NCBI GenBank assembly: GCA_947502975.1
Contig: CANNBV010000004.1
Location: 124,001-188,000, forward strand
Direction: 5' to 3'
Source of the DNA: an uncultured Flavobacteriaceae bacterium
Lineage (GTDB): Bacteria > Bacteroidota > Bacteroidia > Flavobacteriales > Flavobacteriaceae
DNA length: 64,000 nucleotides
The notes beneath the pieces were generated by a model. The model saw nothing but the letters and a program-made list of their open reading frames with translations, was not told the origin of the DNA and did not search any database. A program made the position numbers and the translations under genes. Positions 18,759 to 28,539 of the stretch are shown piece by piece. Position 1 is the first letter of the stretch. Each line of letters begins with the position of its first letter.

Positions 18759-18782
18759 TGTCTTAAATTTTGCTTTATCAAA

Positions 18783-21700
18783 TTATCTGCTTAAGTATAA
18801 GCGTCCTTGTTCTGGAGCATCAACTCCGTTATTAAATCTAAAGATGTAGAAGTATACACCTACAGGTAAATCGCCTTTTACAACAACTAGTCCTTGGTTT
18901 GATGTGCCATCAAATCGTGGTGTACTTGCATTTCCTTTATAAACAATGTTTCCGTTTCTATTGAAAATCTCTAGTTCGAAGTTTGGATATAAAAGATTTA
19001 GATTGTCAATATCATAAGTATCGTTGGTCCCATCACCATTTGGAGAGAATCCATCTGGGAGACTTATTTTACCACAGGCTGTAATATCAGGTGTTATTTC
19101 TAATCTTACTGAACTTTCGCAACCATTAGTCTGATCGATTAACGCAGCATAATATGTTGAAACGCCTAATGCAGTATCCTCCGAAATTGGGCTGCCACCT
19201 GTAGGGACATCATACCATACAATGTTATTCAAACTCATATCATACTCCACAATATTTTGAGATAACGTATTTAGAGTTGGGCCGTCATTTATACAATAAT
19301 CTATACTCGAATCAGAAAGTGTTGGTGTTGCTGCATCATTAACAGTAACATCTATTTGCTCTACTACTGAAGATTCACAACCAGTATTATTCGTTTGCGT
19401 TACATAGTAATCTTCTCCATCTACTAGAGCTTCTGTACCTGATAGTGGTAATGTTAATGCTGCATCTTCATACCAATTCACCGTTCCAGTAGCTCTAATA
19501 CTATCAGCTAAATCTGAAACTATTGGATTATCTATCAAACAAAATGTAGGATTAGGTTCTAAAACAATTACAGGTAAACTATCATCAATTGTAACTGTCA
19601 CGTCTGCTGTAGCATCTGGTGAACATGGTGCAATAGCAGCAACTGTATACGTATATGTTCTCGCTGGGTCTACTGCCGGATCAAAAACGCCAGTACCACT
19701 TGTTAATGCTGGTAACCATGTACCTCCTGTTTGAGCATCAGTTCCTAAAAGGGTAAATAAATCTGTAGTTGCATCACCTGCGCAAGCAGCTAGTGATACG
19801 TCCATACCAGCATTTGGTGCTTCAATAACTGTAACTACCACATCACTACTTACTGTGCCACAAGCATTAGTAATTGTATAGGTATAAGTTCCTGATGCAT
19901 CAGTAGCAGGATCAAAATCTCCTGATCCACTAGCTAAAGCTGGCGACCAAGTTCCGCCTGTATCTGCAGCTCCTAAAAGTGTAAATAGATCTGTTACTAC
20001 GTCTGTGCTACAAATATCTAAAGTTGTATCAACGCCAGCACTTTGAGGTGCTTCGATAGTTATCGTTATTGTTGTACTATCATCTAGACAAGGCGCCGAA
20101 GCTATTACTGTATATGTAAAATCGTATATTCCAGGAGTAAGTCCTGTGGCATCTATAGTATTTCCAGTTAAGGCTCCAGTAGTATCATCATCATTCCATG
20201 TACCTCCTGTATCTTCCGTACCATCCAATCCATCAAATAAATTAATGCTATTGTTATCATTACAAGCAGTAATTGCAGTTGCATTTACATCTCCAGCATC
20301 TGGTGATTGGTAAATAGTAACATCTACTTGAGTTCTAACTGATGATTCACAACTTGTTGTTCCATCTGTTTGAGATGCGTAGTAATCCTCACCATCTACT
20401 AAAGCAGTAGTGGTATCTAGAGGAGAACCTCCTGTTGCATCATCATACCATTGGATGGTTGTTCCTGTTGCGATTAAATCGACAACTGTTGCACTATCAC
20501 AAAACTCTTGCGAAGCTGCCGCAGTTGGTGCAGATATATCATTAATTATAATACTTACCGTAACATTAACATCATCACAAACTCCAATAGCGTCTACATC
20601 ATATGTAAAATCATAAGTTCCTGGTGCAAGTCCGTCTATGGTTACTAGGTTTGCCGATAGAGCACCTGTTGTATCATCGTCATTCCAAGTACCTGCTTGG
20701 TCTTCATCCGATAATAAATCAAATAAATCATAGGTTTGAGCCGCAGTGATTTCTTCAACACAGAACTCAACTGGTGTATTTGGCGTTCCTGATTCTGGCG
20801 CATCTTCTACAGTAATCGTTACTGTTGAACTATTTGTACAACTGTTTACATCAGTAATTGTATACGTAAAATTATAGCTTCCGATAGTTAACTGAGTTAA
20901 ATCTACATCACTTCCTGTTAAAGCTCCTGATGTATTATCATCTGTCCAAGTTCCACCTGTATCTTCTCCTGATAATTGTCCGAATAAATCTAGTGGAGAA
21001 TTCGGTGCTAAATCATTTTCACAAAATGTAGCTGATGATGGTGTCCCCGTATTTGGTAATGGGTTTATGATAACTTGAACGGTTACTAATGGATCATCAC
21101 AACTGCCAATCGCATCTACATCAAATGTAAAATCATAAGTTCCTGGTGTAAATCCTGATAAGTCTATTGGGTTCGTTGCCGTAGCCCCTAAATTATCTGT
21201 TCCTACAAACCATGTTCCTGTTTGATCTTCACCTTCTAATAAATCGAATAAATTATAATTCGCTGGTGCAGAACCTTCACAATATTCTACTGGCGTATTT
21301 ACTGTTCCTGATTCAGGAGCATCTTCAACTGTAACAGTTACCGTTGAACTATTTGTACAACTATTTACATCAGTTATGCTATAAGTGAAGTTATAACTTC
21401 CAACGGTTAGCTGAGTTAAATCTACATCACTTCCTGTTAAAGCTCCTGATGTATTATCATCTGTCCAAGTTCCACCTGCATCTTCTCCTGATAATTGTCC
21501 GAATAAATCTAGTGGAGAATTCGGTGCTAAATCATTTTCACAAAATGTAGCTGATGATGGTGTCCCTGTATTTGGTAATGGGTTTATGATAACTTGAACG
21601 GTTACTAATGGATCATCACAACTGCCAATCGCATCTACATCAAATGTAAAATCATAGGTTCCTGGAGTAAATCCTGATAAGTTTATTGGGTTCGTTGCTG

Positions 21701-24008
21701 TAGCCCCTAAATTATCTGTTCCTACAAACCATGTTCCTGTTTGATCTTCACCTTCTAATAAATCGAATAAATTATAATTCGCTGGTGCAGAACCTTCGCA
21801 GAATTCTGGAAAAGTAGCTACTGGAGTTCCCGATTCTGGTGCGTCTAATATTGTTATCGTTATTGTAGTACTACTAGAACATGAGTTAGCATCAGTTACC
21901 GTATAAGTAAAATTATAAGTACCAATGCCTAATACTGTATAGTCAATACGGTTTGGACCAACTAAAGCGCCTGTATTGTCATCATCACTCCATGTACCTC
22001 CAGCATCTTCTAATGCTAAATAAGTCCTAATGTTGAAAAAAGTATCTTCCAAAATCGGATTATTTTCACATATTGGTGCTGGACTATTATCAATACCAGA
22101 ACTTGGTAAAGGGTTTATTATTACTTGTACAGTAACTAAATTATCATCGCAGCTGCCAATAGGATCTACATCAAATGTAAAATCGTATGTTCCAGGTGTA
22201 AAACCTGATAAGTCTATTGGGTTTGGTGTTGTTGCTCCTGTATTATCTACTCCAATATACCACGTTCCGGTTTGGTCTTCATTTTCTAACAAATCGAATA
22301 AATTATAATTCGCTGGTGCTGAACCTTCACAATATTCTGGGAATGTAGCAACAGGAGTTCCTGATTCAGGAGCATCTTCAATAGTAATTGAAATTTGCTC
22401 AAAATCTGAACATGTCCCATTATCAATAGTATAGGTAAATAAATATGGGCTTCCCGCTACTGTAAAACTTGTAATATCAATTGGATTTGATACTGTTGCA
22501 TTCGAAACATCTGTCCATGTTCCAGAGTTATTATCTTGAGAACCATCTAAAGCATCGAATAAATTAAATGGAGAATTTGCCACTAAATCATTTTCGCAAA
22601 ATGTTTGGTTGACTGCAATTCCTGCATTAGGATCTGCAAGTACGATTACCTGCACCGTTGTTGACTCTTCTGGGCAAGGATTAGGTAATAAATTTTGAGT
22701 ATAAGTGAAATTGTATGTTCCAGGTGTAAACCCTGTTAAATCTAAAGGAGATGTTGCCACTGGATCTGTACTTAAAGTACCTTGTGTCCACTGCCCTCCA
22801 GGATCTTCGTTATCTAATAGAGAGAATAAATCTAAACTTGTAGGCAATCCAGACTCACAAAATGAAGCAGGATTTGCTGCAGATGGTGTCCCTGAAGTTA
22901 ATGTTTCATATACTTCTATAGTTACCGTTGCAACTGCATCAGGACAAGCTCCTGCACCAGGCACAGTGTATGTAAATGTATAAATCCCAGCTGTAGTTAA
23001 TGTAGAAATATTCACTGTACCATTAAAACCATTTGATGTTGTTAGAGGGCCTGACCACGTTCCAGTAGTCTCTGGAGTACCTCCTAGCTCACCAAATAAA
23101 TCAAAATCGGCACCAGGTAAACTATCGTTACAATATTCTAAGTTTGCTGAGTTTCCAGCATCGGCAGGATCATCTATATTAACTGTTACTGCAACTGGAT
23201 TACTAACACAAAAAATGTCATCTACTTGAACATAATATGTATTACCGTCTACTAATGGTTCAGTAGACGATAGCGCTGGAAGTATTGGGTCTCCAGAGCC
23301 ATCCAAACTATCGTACCAAAGAAAATTTGCAGATGCTGTTCCTGGATTTAAATCTCCTACTGTTGGATTAGTATCAGAGCAAAACTCTTGTGGAGTAGCT
23401 GGTGTGGGGTCTGCAGGTGCAGCAAAAACACCTATTTGTCCAATTTCTATTTGACTTTCACAGCTACCATTGTCAACAAAAACAATATAATAATTGGATG
23501 CCCCAATGGGAATTGTATCAGTTGGGTTAGCTTGATTCGTTAAATCAAAATCATTATATATCTCTACTGAGCCACCAGGAGGAATACTGCTTTGAAGCAC
23601 ATCATCTATATATGTTTGAATTGTAGCGCTCTCGTTGCTACAATAAATACGATCTAAGTTTTCTCCTGACGGGTCTACTTGAAAATCTATTGTAATCGAT
23701 GCTCTAGGCGTAGGACAAGATCCAGATATGTTATCTATATAAAAAGTGCCTTCAGTAACTAATTCATTAGAATTAAAGGCTGTTCCGCCTGTATCTGCAT
23801 TATACCATACTATACCGTCACCTGTATCGGTAACAAAAGTACTAGCACTTAAATCACCAAAAGTGTAGCCAGAGGCATCACAAATTGGAGGAGGGCTGGG
23901 ATCGGTTATTGTTGGACATTGCGCTGTCATTGAAAATGACAAAAACAAAAACAATAAACATAAGTACGTACTCATATGTACATACTTTGAGGTAGGTTTG
24001 TTTTTCAT
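18783..24008 (-). CDS. Giant Ig-like repeat surface protein with gliding motility-associated (type B) C-terminal domain
   Basis: I place the start at 24008 (MKNKPTSKYVHM...), giving 1741 residues. This start is followed by a signal peptide (CLLFLFLSFSMTAQ), whereas an upstream ATG at 24098 adds 30 residues before it. Most of the protein is a chain of 70-90-residue Ig/PKD-like modules, each with paired cysteines and motifs such as YCEGSAPANYNLFDLLEGED, GTYDFTF and SCTNSSTVTVTVEDAPESG. The Asp, Thr and Gly content is high. The last 90 residues are the CHU_C/gliding motility-associated domain (LPDGFSPNGDGTNDTYDI..., ending QGRLYLSR), a type B T9SS signal as in SprB. Two long blocks in the middle are almost identical in DNA. 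It is the first gene of an operon with its PorP/SprF partner and an OmpA protein, and probably acts as a surface adhesin. Confidence 0.93.
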   Translation of the reverse strand: MKNKPTSKYVHMSTYLCLLFLFLSFSMTAQCPTITDPSPPPICDASGYTFGDLSASTFVTDTGDGIVWYNADTGGTAFNSNELVTEGTFYIDNISGSCPTPRASITIDFQVDPSGENLDRIYCSNESATIQTYIDDVLQSSIPPGGSVEIYNDFDLTNQANPTDTIPIGASNYYIVFVDNGSCESQIEIGQIGVFAAPADPTPATPQEFCSDTNPTVGDLNPGTASANFLWYDSLDGSGDPILPALSSTEPLVDGNTYYVQVDDIFCVSNPVAVTVNIDDPADAGNSANLEYCNDSLPGADFDLFGELGGTPETTGTWSGPLTTSNGFNGTVNISTLTTAGIYTFTYTVPGAGACPDAVATVTIEVYETLTSGTPSAANPASFCESGLPTSLDLFSLLDNEDPGGQWTQGTLSTDPVATSPLDLTGFTPGTYNFTYTQNLLPNPCPEESTTVQVIVLADPNAGIAVNQTFCENDLVANSPFNLFDALDGSQDNNSGTWTDVSNATVSNPIDITSFTVAGSPYLFTYTIDNGTCSDFEQISITIEDAPESGTPVATFPEYCEGSAPANYNLFDLLENEDQTGTWYIGVDNTGATTPNPIDLSGFTPGTYDFTFDVDPIGSCDDNLVTVQVIINPLPSSGIDNSPAPICENNPILEDTFFNIRTYLALEDAGGTWSDDDNTGALVGPNRIDYTVLGIGTYNFTYTVTDANSCSSSTTITITILDAPESGTPVATFPEFCEGSAPANYNLFDLLEGEDQTGTWFVGTDNLGATATNPINLSGFTPGTYDFTFDVDAIGSCDDPLVTVQVIINPLPNTGTPSSATFCENDLAPNSPLDLFGQLSGEDAGGTWTDDNTSGALTGSDVDLTQLTVGSYNFTYSITDVNSCTNSSTVTVTVEDAPESGTVNTPVEYCEGSAPANYNLFDLLEGEDQTGTWFVGTDNLGATATNPIDLSGFTPGTYDFTFDVDAIGSCDDPLVTVQVIINPLPNTGTPSSATFCENDLAPNSPLDLFGQLSGEDTGGTWTDDNTSGALTGSDVDLTQLTIGSYNFTYTITDVNSCTNSSTVTITVEDAPESGTPNTPVEFCVEEITAAQTYDLFDLLSDEDQAGTWNDDDTTGALSANLVTIDGLAPGTYDFTYDVDAIGVCDDVNVTVSIIINDISAPTAAASQEFCDSATVVDLIATGTTIQWYDDATGGSPLDTTTALVDGEDYYASQTDGTTSCESSVRTQVDVTIYQSPDAGDVNATAITACNDNNSINLFDGLDGTEDTGGTWNDDDTTGALTGNTIDATGLTPGIYDFTYTVIASAPCLDDSTTITITIEAPQSAGVDTTLDICSTDVVTDLFTLLGAADTGGTWSPALASGSGDFDPATDASGTYTYTITNACGTVSSDVVVTVIEAPNAGMDVSLAACAGDATTDLFTLLGTDAQTGGTWLPALTSGTGVFDPAVDPARTYTYTVAAIAPCSPDATADVTVTIDDSLPVIVLEPNPTFCLIDNPIVSDLADSIRATGTVNWYEDAALTLPLSGTEALVDGEDYYVTQTNNTGCESSVVEQIDVTVNDAATPTLSDSSIDYCINDGPTLNTLSQNIVEYDMSLNNIVWYDVPTGGSPISEDTALGVSTYYAALIDQTNGCESSVRLEITPDITACGKISLPDGFSPNGDGTNDTYDIDNLNLLYPNFELEIFNRNGNIVYKGNASTPRFDGTSNQGLVVVKGDLPVGVYFYIFRFNNGVDAPEQGRLYLSR
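20892..21278 (-). repeat. Near-identical intragenic direct repeat, copy 1
   Basis: This 387-bp block recurs at 21411-21797, exactly 519 bp away (173 codons), with only scattered base differences. It encodes one and a half Ig-like modules of the giant adhesin. Flanking DNA on the left also matches but is more diverged. Confidence 0.9.
21411..21797 (-). repeat. Near-identical intragenic direct repeat, copy 2
   Basis: Second copy of the 387-bp block at 20892-21278. The 519-bp offset is a multiple of three, so recombination between copies would add or remove whole modules without a frameshift. A third, more diverged relative of the same module begins near 22060. Confidence 0.9.
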
Positions 24009-24178
24009 TGTTGGGTAGTTAAAAATCATACTTAATAGCAATGGAATTTTAAAGAGGAGCTTATTTTTTTTTAAGCACTCAAATATTTCCGATCGCAATT
24101 TAACTGATTTTTTTGTATTTCGTCGATTTTTTTCAAAAAAATTTACATTTCATCGAAAAAAACATACACTTAAACAGG

Positions 24179-24205
24179 AAACCCCATCCAGATGGACAGG
24201 GTTTT
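24179..24205 (-). terminator. Hairpin downstream of the coxA operon end (weak terminator candidate)
   Basis: AAACCC and GGGTTT arms enclose a second short stem (CATC/GATG), 26 bp after the coxA stop codon. On the minus strand the hairpin is not followed at once by a run of T, so termination is only a guess; the plus-strand side has TTTT. Confidence 0.4.
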
Positions 24206-24230
24206 ATTGTAATATAAAGATTATTAAAAT

Positions 24231-26021
24231 TTAGTGCTGTAATTCTTCCTCGCCATCTTTAAGAGGTATGTTTTGAGGTACAAAGTCGTCGTCATGCCCT
24301 GGTTTACTGTAGTCGTAAGCCCAACGGTGTACATGTGGGATCTCGCCTGGCCAGTTTCCATGCATATGTTCAACAGGGGCTGTCCACTCTAAAGTAGTAG
24401 ATCTCCATGGGTTTTGTACAGATTTCTTTCCGAAGAAAATACTAGCAAAGAAATTGTATAAATACACAATCTGTACCACACCTCCAACTAGAGCGAAAAT
24501 GGTAATGATTACGTTTACATTAGCTACATCATCAAATAATGGAAAATTACTATTTGTATAATAACGTCTAGGTAATCCGGCCATACCTATAAAATGCATT
24601 GGGAAGAAAACCCCATAAGCACAGACAGCCGTTACCCAGAAATGAATGTAACCTAAATTTTTATTCAACATACGCCCAAACATTCTAGGGAACCAATGGT
24701 ATATACCTGCAAACATTCCATAAAGTGCAGAAATACCCATTACTAAATGGAAGTGAGCTACAACAAAATAGGTGTCATGCACATTAATATCTAATGCACT
24801 GTCTCCAAGAATAATACCCGTTAAACCACCAGTGATAAATGTTGATACAAAACCAATAGAGAATAGCATGGCGGGATTCATCTGGAGATTCCCTTTCCAG
24901 AGCGTTGTTATCCAGTTGAAAGCCTTAACAGCTGATGGAATTGCAATTAATAAAGTTGTAAATGTAAATACAGAACCTAAGAAAGGATTCATACCTGATA
25001 TAAACATATGGTGTCCCCATACAATAGTTGAAAGGAATGCAATAGCTAATATTGAAGCAATCATCGCACGATACCCAAATATTGGTTTACGCGAATTAGA
25101 TGCCATGATTTCGGATACGAGACCCATTGCTGGTAAAATTACAATGTACACCTCTGGATGTCCTAAGAACCAAAATAAATGCTCAAATAAAACAGGAGAA
25201 CCTCCTTGGTAATGTAACACTTCACCTTGTATAAATATATCTGATAAGAAGAAGGATGTTCCAAAACTTCTATCCATAATTAATAACAATGCAGCAGATA
25301 ATAACACTGGGAATGAAATCACACCAATAACAGCTGTGATAAAGAATGCCCAAATTGTTAATGGTAATCTTGTCATGGACATTCCCTTAGTTCTAAGGTT
25401 AATTACTGTAACAATATAATTTAATGACCCTAACAGTGAAGAGGCAATAAATATAGCCATGGATACTAACCAAAGTGTCATACCCATACCAGAACCACCT
25501 TGCGCCATAGGCAATGCCGAAAGCGGTGGATAAATTGTCCATCCAGCAGCGGCTGGTCCAGCTTCAACAAATAACGAAATTACCATGATTACACTAGACA
25601 AGAAGAATAACCAATAGGATATCATGTTTAAAAAGCCCGATGCCATATCTCGAGCACCAATCTGTAAAGGAATTAATAGGTTACTAAACGTACCACTTAA
25701 TCCTGCCGTCAATACAAAGAATACCATTATGGTACCATGTATAGTGACTAATGCCAAATAAATATCTGCATCCATAACACCATCTGGTGCCCACTTTCCT
25801 AATAATGCTTCAAAAATCACATTTGGCTCTTCTGGCCATGCAATTTGCATACGGAACATTAAGGACATTAAAACACCTATAACTCCCATTATAGTACCAG
25901 TTATTAGATACTGTTTGGCAATCATTTTATGATCTTGACTAAATATGTATTTAGTCACAAACGTTTCTTTATGATGATGTCCGTGGTCGTCGTGAGCGTG
26001 AGTATCTGCGTGTGCTGACAT
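24231..26021 (-). CDS. ctaD: Cytochrome c oxidase subunit I
   Basis: The 596-residue inner-membrane protein is the catalytic subunit of a haem-copper oxidase, which reduces O2 to water with proton pumping. It has about 12 hydrophobic helices. Key motifs are FWFLGHPEVYIVILPAMG (CuB His and the cross-linked Tyr of the active site), TIVWGHHMFISGMNP (two CuB histidines) and HDTYFVVAHFHLVMG (haem a and a3 ligands). The extreme N-terminus is unusually His-rich (HADTHAHDDHGHHH). It is the last gene of the act-cox operon, 26 bp after subunit II. A subunit III gene is not in the window. The gene symbol coxA is also used for this family. Confidence 0.97.
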   Translation of the reverse strand: MSAHADTHAHDDHGHHHKETFVTKYIFSQDHKMIAKQYLITGTIMGVIGVLMSLMFRMQIAWPEEPNVIFEALLGKWAPDGVMDADIYLALVTIHGTIMVFFVLTAGLSGTFSNLLIPLQIGARDMASGFLNMISYWLFFLSSVIMVISLFVEAGPAAAGWTIYPPLSALPMAQGGSGMGMTLWLVSMAIFIASSLLGSLNYIVTVINLRTKGMSMTRLPLTIWAFFITAVIGVISFPVLLSAALLLIMDRSFGTSFFLSDIFIQGEVLHYQGGSPVLFEHLFWFLGHPEVYIVILPAMGLVSEIMASNSRKPIFGYRAMIASILAIAFLSTIVWGHHMFISGMNPFLGSVFTFTTLLIAIPSAVKAFNWITTLWKGNLQMNPAMLFSIGFVSTFITGGLTGIILGDSALDINVHDTYFVVAHFHLVMGISALYGMFAGIYHWFPRMFGRMLNKNLGYIHFWVTAVCAYGVFFPMHFIGMAGLPRRYYTNSNFPLFDDVANVNVIITIFALVGGVVQIVYLYNFFASIFFGKKSVQNPWRSTTLEWTAPVEHMHGNWPGEIPHVHRWAYDYSKPGHDDDFVPQNIPLKDGEEELQH

Positions 26022-26047
26022 AATCTATTTTCGTTTTTCTTTTTGAA

Positions 26048-27121
26048 TTAGTTAATTAGAGAATTCTTAAAGTTCTTTTGCTCTTTTATCCAAGCATTAT
26101 ATTCCTCTTCAGTTTCAACTACTATTTTCATTTGCATATTGTAGTGAGACTTACCACAAATTTTATTACAAAGCAAAATATAATCAAACACATACGGATC
26201 TAAAGCATCTTCACCTTTTTCAATTAATTTTTTACTTTTTTCTACTCTAATTTCGTTTATATTTTTAACCTTCTCTTGCATTTGAGCCGTTTCTCTCATA
26301 TCTGCAGTAGTAACTGTAGGAGTAAACCCAAATTGAGTTATCATACCTGGCACACAGTTCATTTGTGCTCTAAAGTGTGGCATGTACGCTGAGTGCAATA
26401 CATCTTGCGAACGCATTTTAAACAATACTGGTCTTCCAACAGGCAAATGTAACTCTGTAGTAATAATATCATCTTGCGCATTAGGATCAGCTTCGTCTAA
26501 ACCTAAAATATTTGCGCGATCAATATCAATTAAACGTACATTGGCTTTTCCTAAAGTATTATCGGCACCACCATATCTTGCTTTCCAGTTGAATTGTTGT
26601 GCGTAAAGTTCAACTACTAATGGATCATCACTTTCATCTACACCCATGATATTAATCCAAGTGTTTAATCCGTATATGATTAATCCTGCTAAAACAATTA
26701 CTGGAATAATAGTCCAGATAAATTCAAGCTTATTATTATCTGCAAAGAACAACGCTTTTTTACCTTTTTCTCCTTTGTACTTAAATGCAAAGTAGTGCAA
26801 TAAGAATTGCGTAACAGTCTGAACAAAAAATATGATAATCATAGAAATTACCATTAGACTATCAATGGTAGGTCCATGAGCAGAAGCGGAATTTGACATA
26901 AGTGGTAAATCGCCCCACTTCACCATAGAAATAATAGTAATTATATAAATGAAAGCTAAAAAGCCCATCATTAAATAACCATTAATTGTATTGTCTTTGT
27001 CAGTGGCTACTCCAGCAGGAGTGTTTTCATTTTTAGCCTGAGCCAAATCGAAAATCTTAACCATCTGCCAAATGGCTATCAAAATAAATACTAAAACTAT
27101 AATTGTTAATAAAGCAGTCAT
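26048..27121 (-). CDS. ctaC: Cytochrome c oxidase subunit II
   Basis: The 357-residue protein accepts electrons from cytochrome c at its binuclear CuA centre and passes them to subunit I. It begins with a hydrophobic segment at residues 2-20, and has further helices at about 50-65, 90-112 and 133-150. The periplasmic cupredoxin domain has the complete CuA site: VLHSAYMPHF (His), then CNKICGKSHYNMQM (two Cys, His, Met). The protein is longer at the N-terminus than the classic two-helix form, as is usual in Bacteroidota. It lies between actF and ctaD with short gaps, which supports a single transcript. Confidence 0.96.
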   Translation of the reverse strand: MTALLTIIVLVFILIAIWQMVKIFDLAQAKNENTPAGVATDKDNTINGYLMMGFLAFIYIITIISMVKWGDLPLMSNSASAHGPTIDSLMVISMIIIFFVQTVTQFLLHYFAFKYKGEKGKKALFFADNNKLEFIWTIIPVIVLAGLIIYGLNTWINIMGVDESDDPLVVELYAQQFNWKARYGGADNTLGKANVRLIDIDRANILGLDEADPNAQDDIITTELHLPVGRPVLFKMRSQDVLHSAYMPHFRAQMNCVPGMITQFGFTPTVTTADMRETAQMQEKVKNINEIRVEKSKKLIEKGEDALDPYVFDYILLCNKICGKSHYNMQMKIVVETEEEYNAWIKEQKNFKNSLIN

Positions 27122-27151
27122 TGTTATCAGTCGTCTTTATTTATATCTTAA

Positions 27152-28519
27152 TTAATAATGAAATTCTTCACTTTCCTTTCTAAAAGGATAGCCTTTCACC
27201 AATAAAGGTGCTTTTGTTAGCGCTGTGAATACTATAAAAATAAATAACCCAGCAAATAATAATATTGATCCTATTTCAGGAATACCAATAAACCATCTAT
27301 CTCCAACGGTAGCTGGCATTATCATATTAAAAATATCAATATAATGTCCGAATAAAATCACTAGACCAGCCATAACAACAAACCAAGGTATACGCTTATA
27401 GTCTGCATTCATTAACATTAATATTGGGAATACAAAATTCATCACGACCATACCTAAGAATGGTAATTTATAGTCTTGGAAACGTGTAACAAAATACGTT
27501 ACCTCTTCTGGGATATTCGAATACCAGATTAGCATGAATTGCGAGAACCATAGGTATGTCCAGAAAATACTGAAGGCAAACATAAATTTAGCAACATCAT
27601 GTAAATGATTTTCATTTACAAATTCTAAATAATTTCTAGACTTTAAATAAATAGTGATTAAAGCAATTACTGTAATACCACTTACAAACATACTTGCAAA
27701 CACATACCAACCAAATAATGTAGAGAACCAGTGTGGGTCTACACTCATGATCCAATCCCAAGACATCATAGATTCAGTATAAATAAAGAATACTAAGAAT
27801 GCAGCTGATATACGGAATGATTTTTTAAAGTTACTTTTATCTTCTGCTGTATCTTGAGCTATAGAGAATTTACGTGAAAAGTGACGGTATAAACTCCAAC
27901 CTCCAATAAAAATTAATCCTCTAATAATGAAACCCCAGATATTTAGCCAACCTGATTTTCCTGCAACTAATTTATCATAGTCTTCATGACCAACAGTAGT
28001 CATATCAGGATTCATCCAAACGAATAAACTATCATGACCTATAAAATGTGAAGCAGCAGCAATCGCTAACACTATCAATGCGCCAGGTAATAAATATGCC
28101 GTCATCCCTTCCATTACTCTAAAAAGTACCGGAGACCATCCAGCTTGTGATGCAATTTGTATAGCATAAAACGCTAAAACTCCTAATGCAATCATCATAA
28201 AAAAGAACGCTGCAACATATAATGCTGCCCAAGGTCTGTTAGCAATTTGATGTTTTACATGCTCTACATGTTTTTTATGAGCATCTTCTTCTGCATGAGC
28301 ATCATTGCTATGTGAATTTCCATGTGTATCATGGCCAGAAGTTGCATGAGCAGCTTCTTCTCCATGTCCACCTCCATGATGCGCTTTCTCAGCTTCAATT
28401 ATTGTCTCAACTTCTTTGAAAGATTTATGAGATGTTACAAAACCATATCCTACACCCAATAATCCTAAAATTACTAGTATAATAGAAAACGTCTTTAATT
28501 TGTTTGAAAATGTATACAT
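27152..28519 (-). CDS. actF: Alternative Complex III subunit ActF (quinol:cytochrome c oxidoreductase membrane subunit)
   Basis: The 455-residue integral membrane protein belongs to the NrfD-related ActF family of Alternative Complex III, a quinol:cytochrome c oxidoreductase that replaces the bc1 complex. About ten hydrophobic helices are visible. Conserved-looking segments include SMMSWDWIMSVDPHWFSTLFGWYVFASMFVSG and FWTYLWFSQFMLIWYSNIPEE. Between helix 1 and helix 2 (residues 47-90) is a loop with 12 histidines interspersed with Gly, Asp and Glu. It is followed by ctaC after 30 bp and preceded by actE after 20 bp. ActF resembles ActC but lacks its quinone-site role in the solved structures; that is family knowledge, not visible here. 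Confidence 0.94.
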   Translation of the reverse strand: MYTFSNKLKTFSIILVILGLLGVGYGFVTSHKSFKEVETIIEAEKAHHGGGHGEEAAHATSGHDTHGNSHSNDAHAEEDAHKKHVEHVKHQIANRPWAALYVAAFFFMMIALGVLAFYAIQIASQAGWSPVLFRVMEGMTAYLLPGALIVLAIAAASHFIGHDSLFVWMNPDMTTVGHEDYDKLVAGKSGWLNIWGFIIRGLIFIGGWSLYRHFSRKFSIAQDTAEDKSNFKKSFRISAAFLVFFIYTESMMSWDWIMSVDPHWFSTLFGWYVFASMFVSGITVIALITIYLKSRNYLEFVNENHLHDVAKFMFAFSIFWTYLWFSQFMLIWYSNIPEEVTYFVTRFQDYKLPFLGMVVMNFVFPILMLMNADYKRIPWFVVMAGLVILFGHYIDIFNMIMPATVGDRWFIGIPEIGSILLFAGLFIFIVFTALTKAPLLVKGYPFRKESEEFHY

Positions 28520-28539
28520 GTCTATATAATCTTATCTTC

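Noticed and set aside
20800-22400. CRISPR-like regular repeats
   Set aside because: The repeats are in-frame protein modules of a large surface gene, with no short identical repeats and unique spacers.
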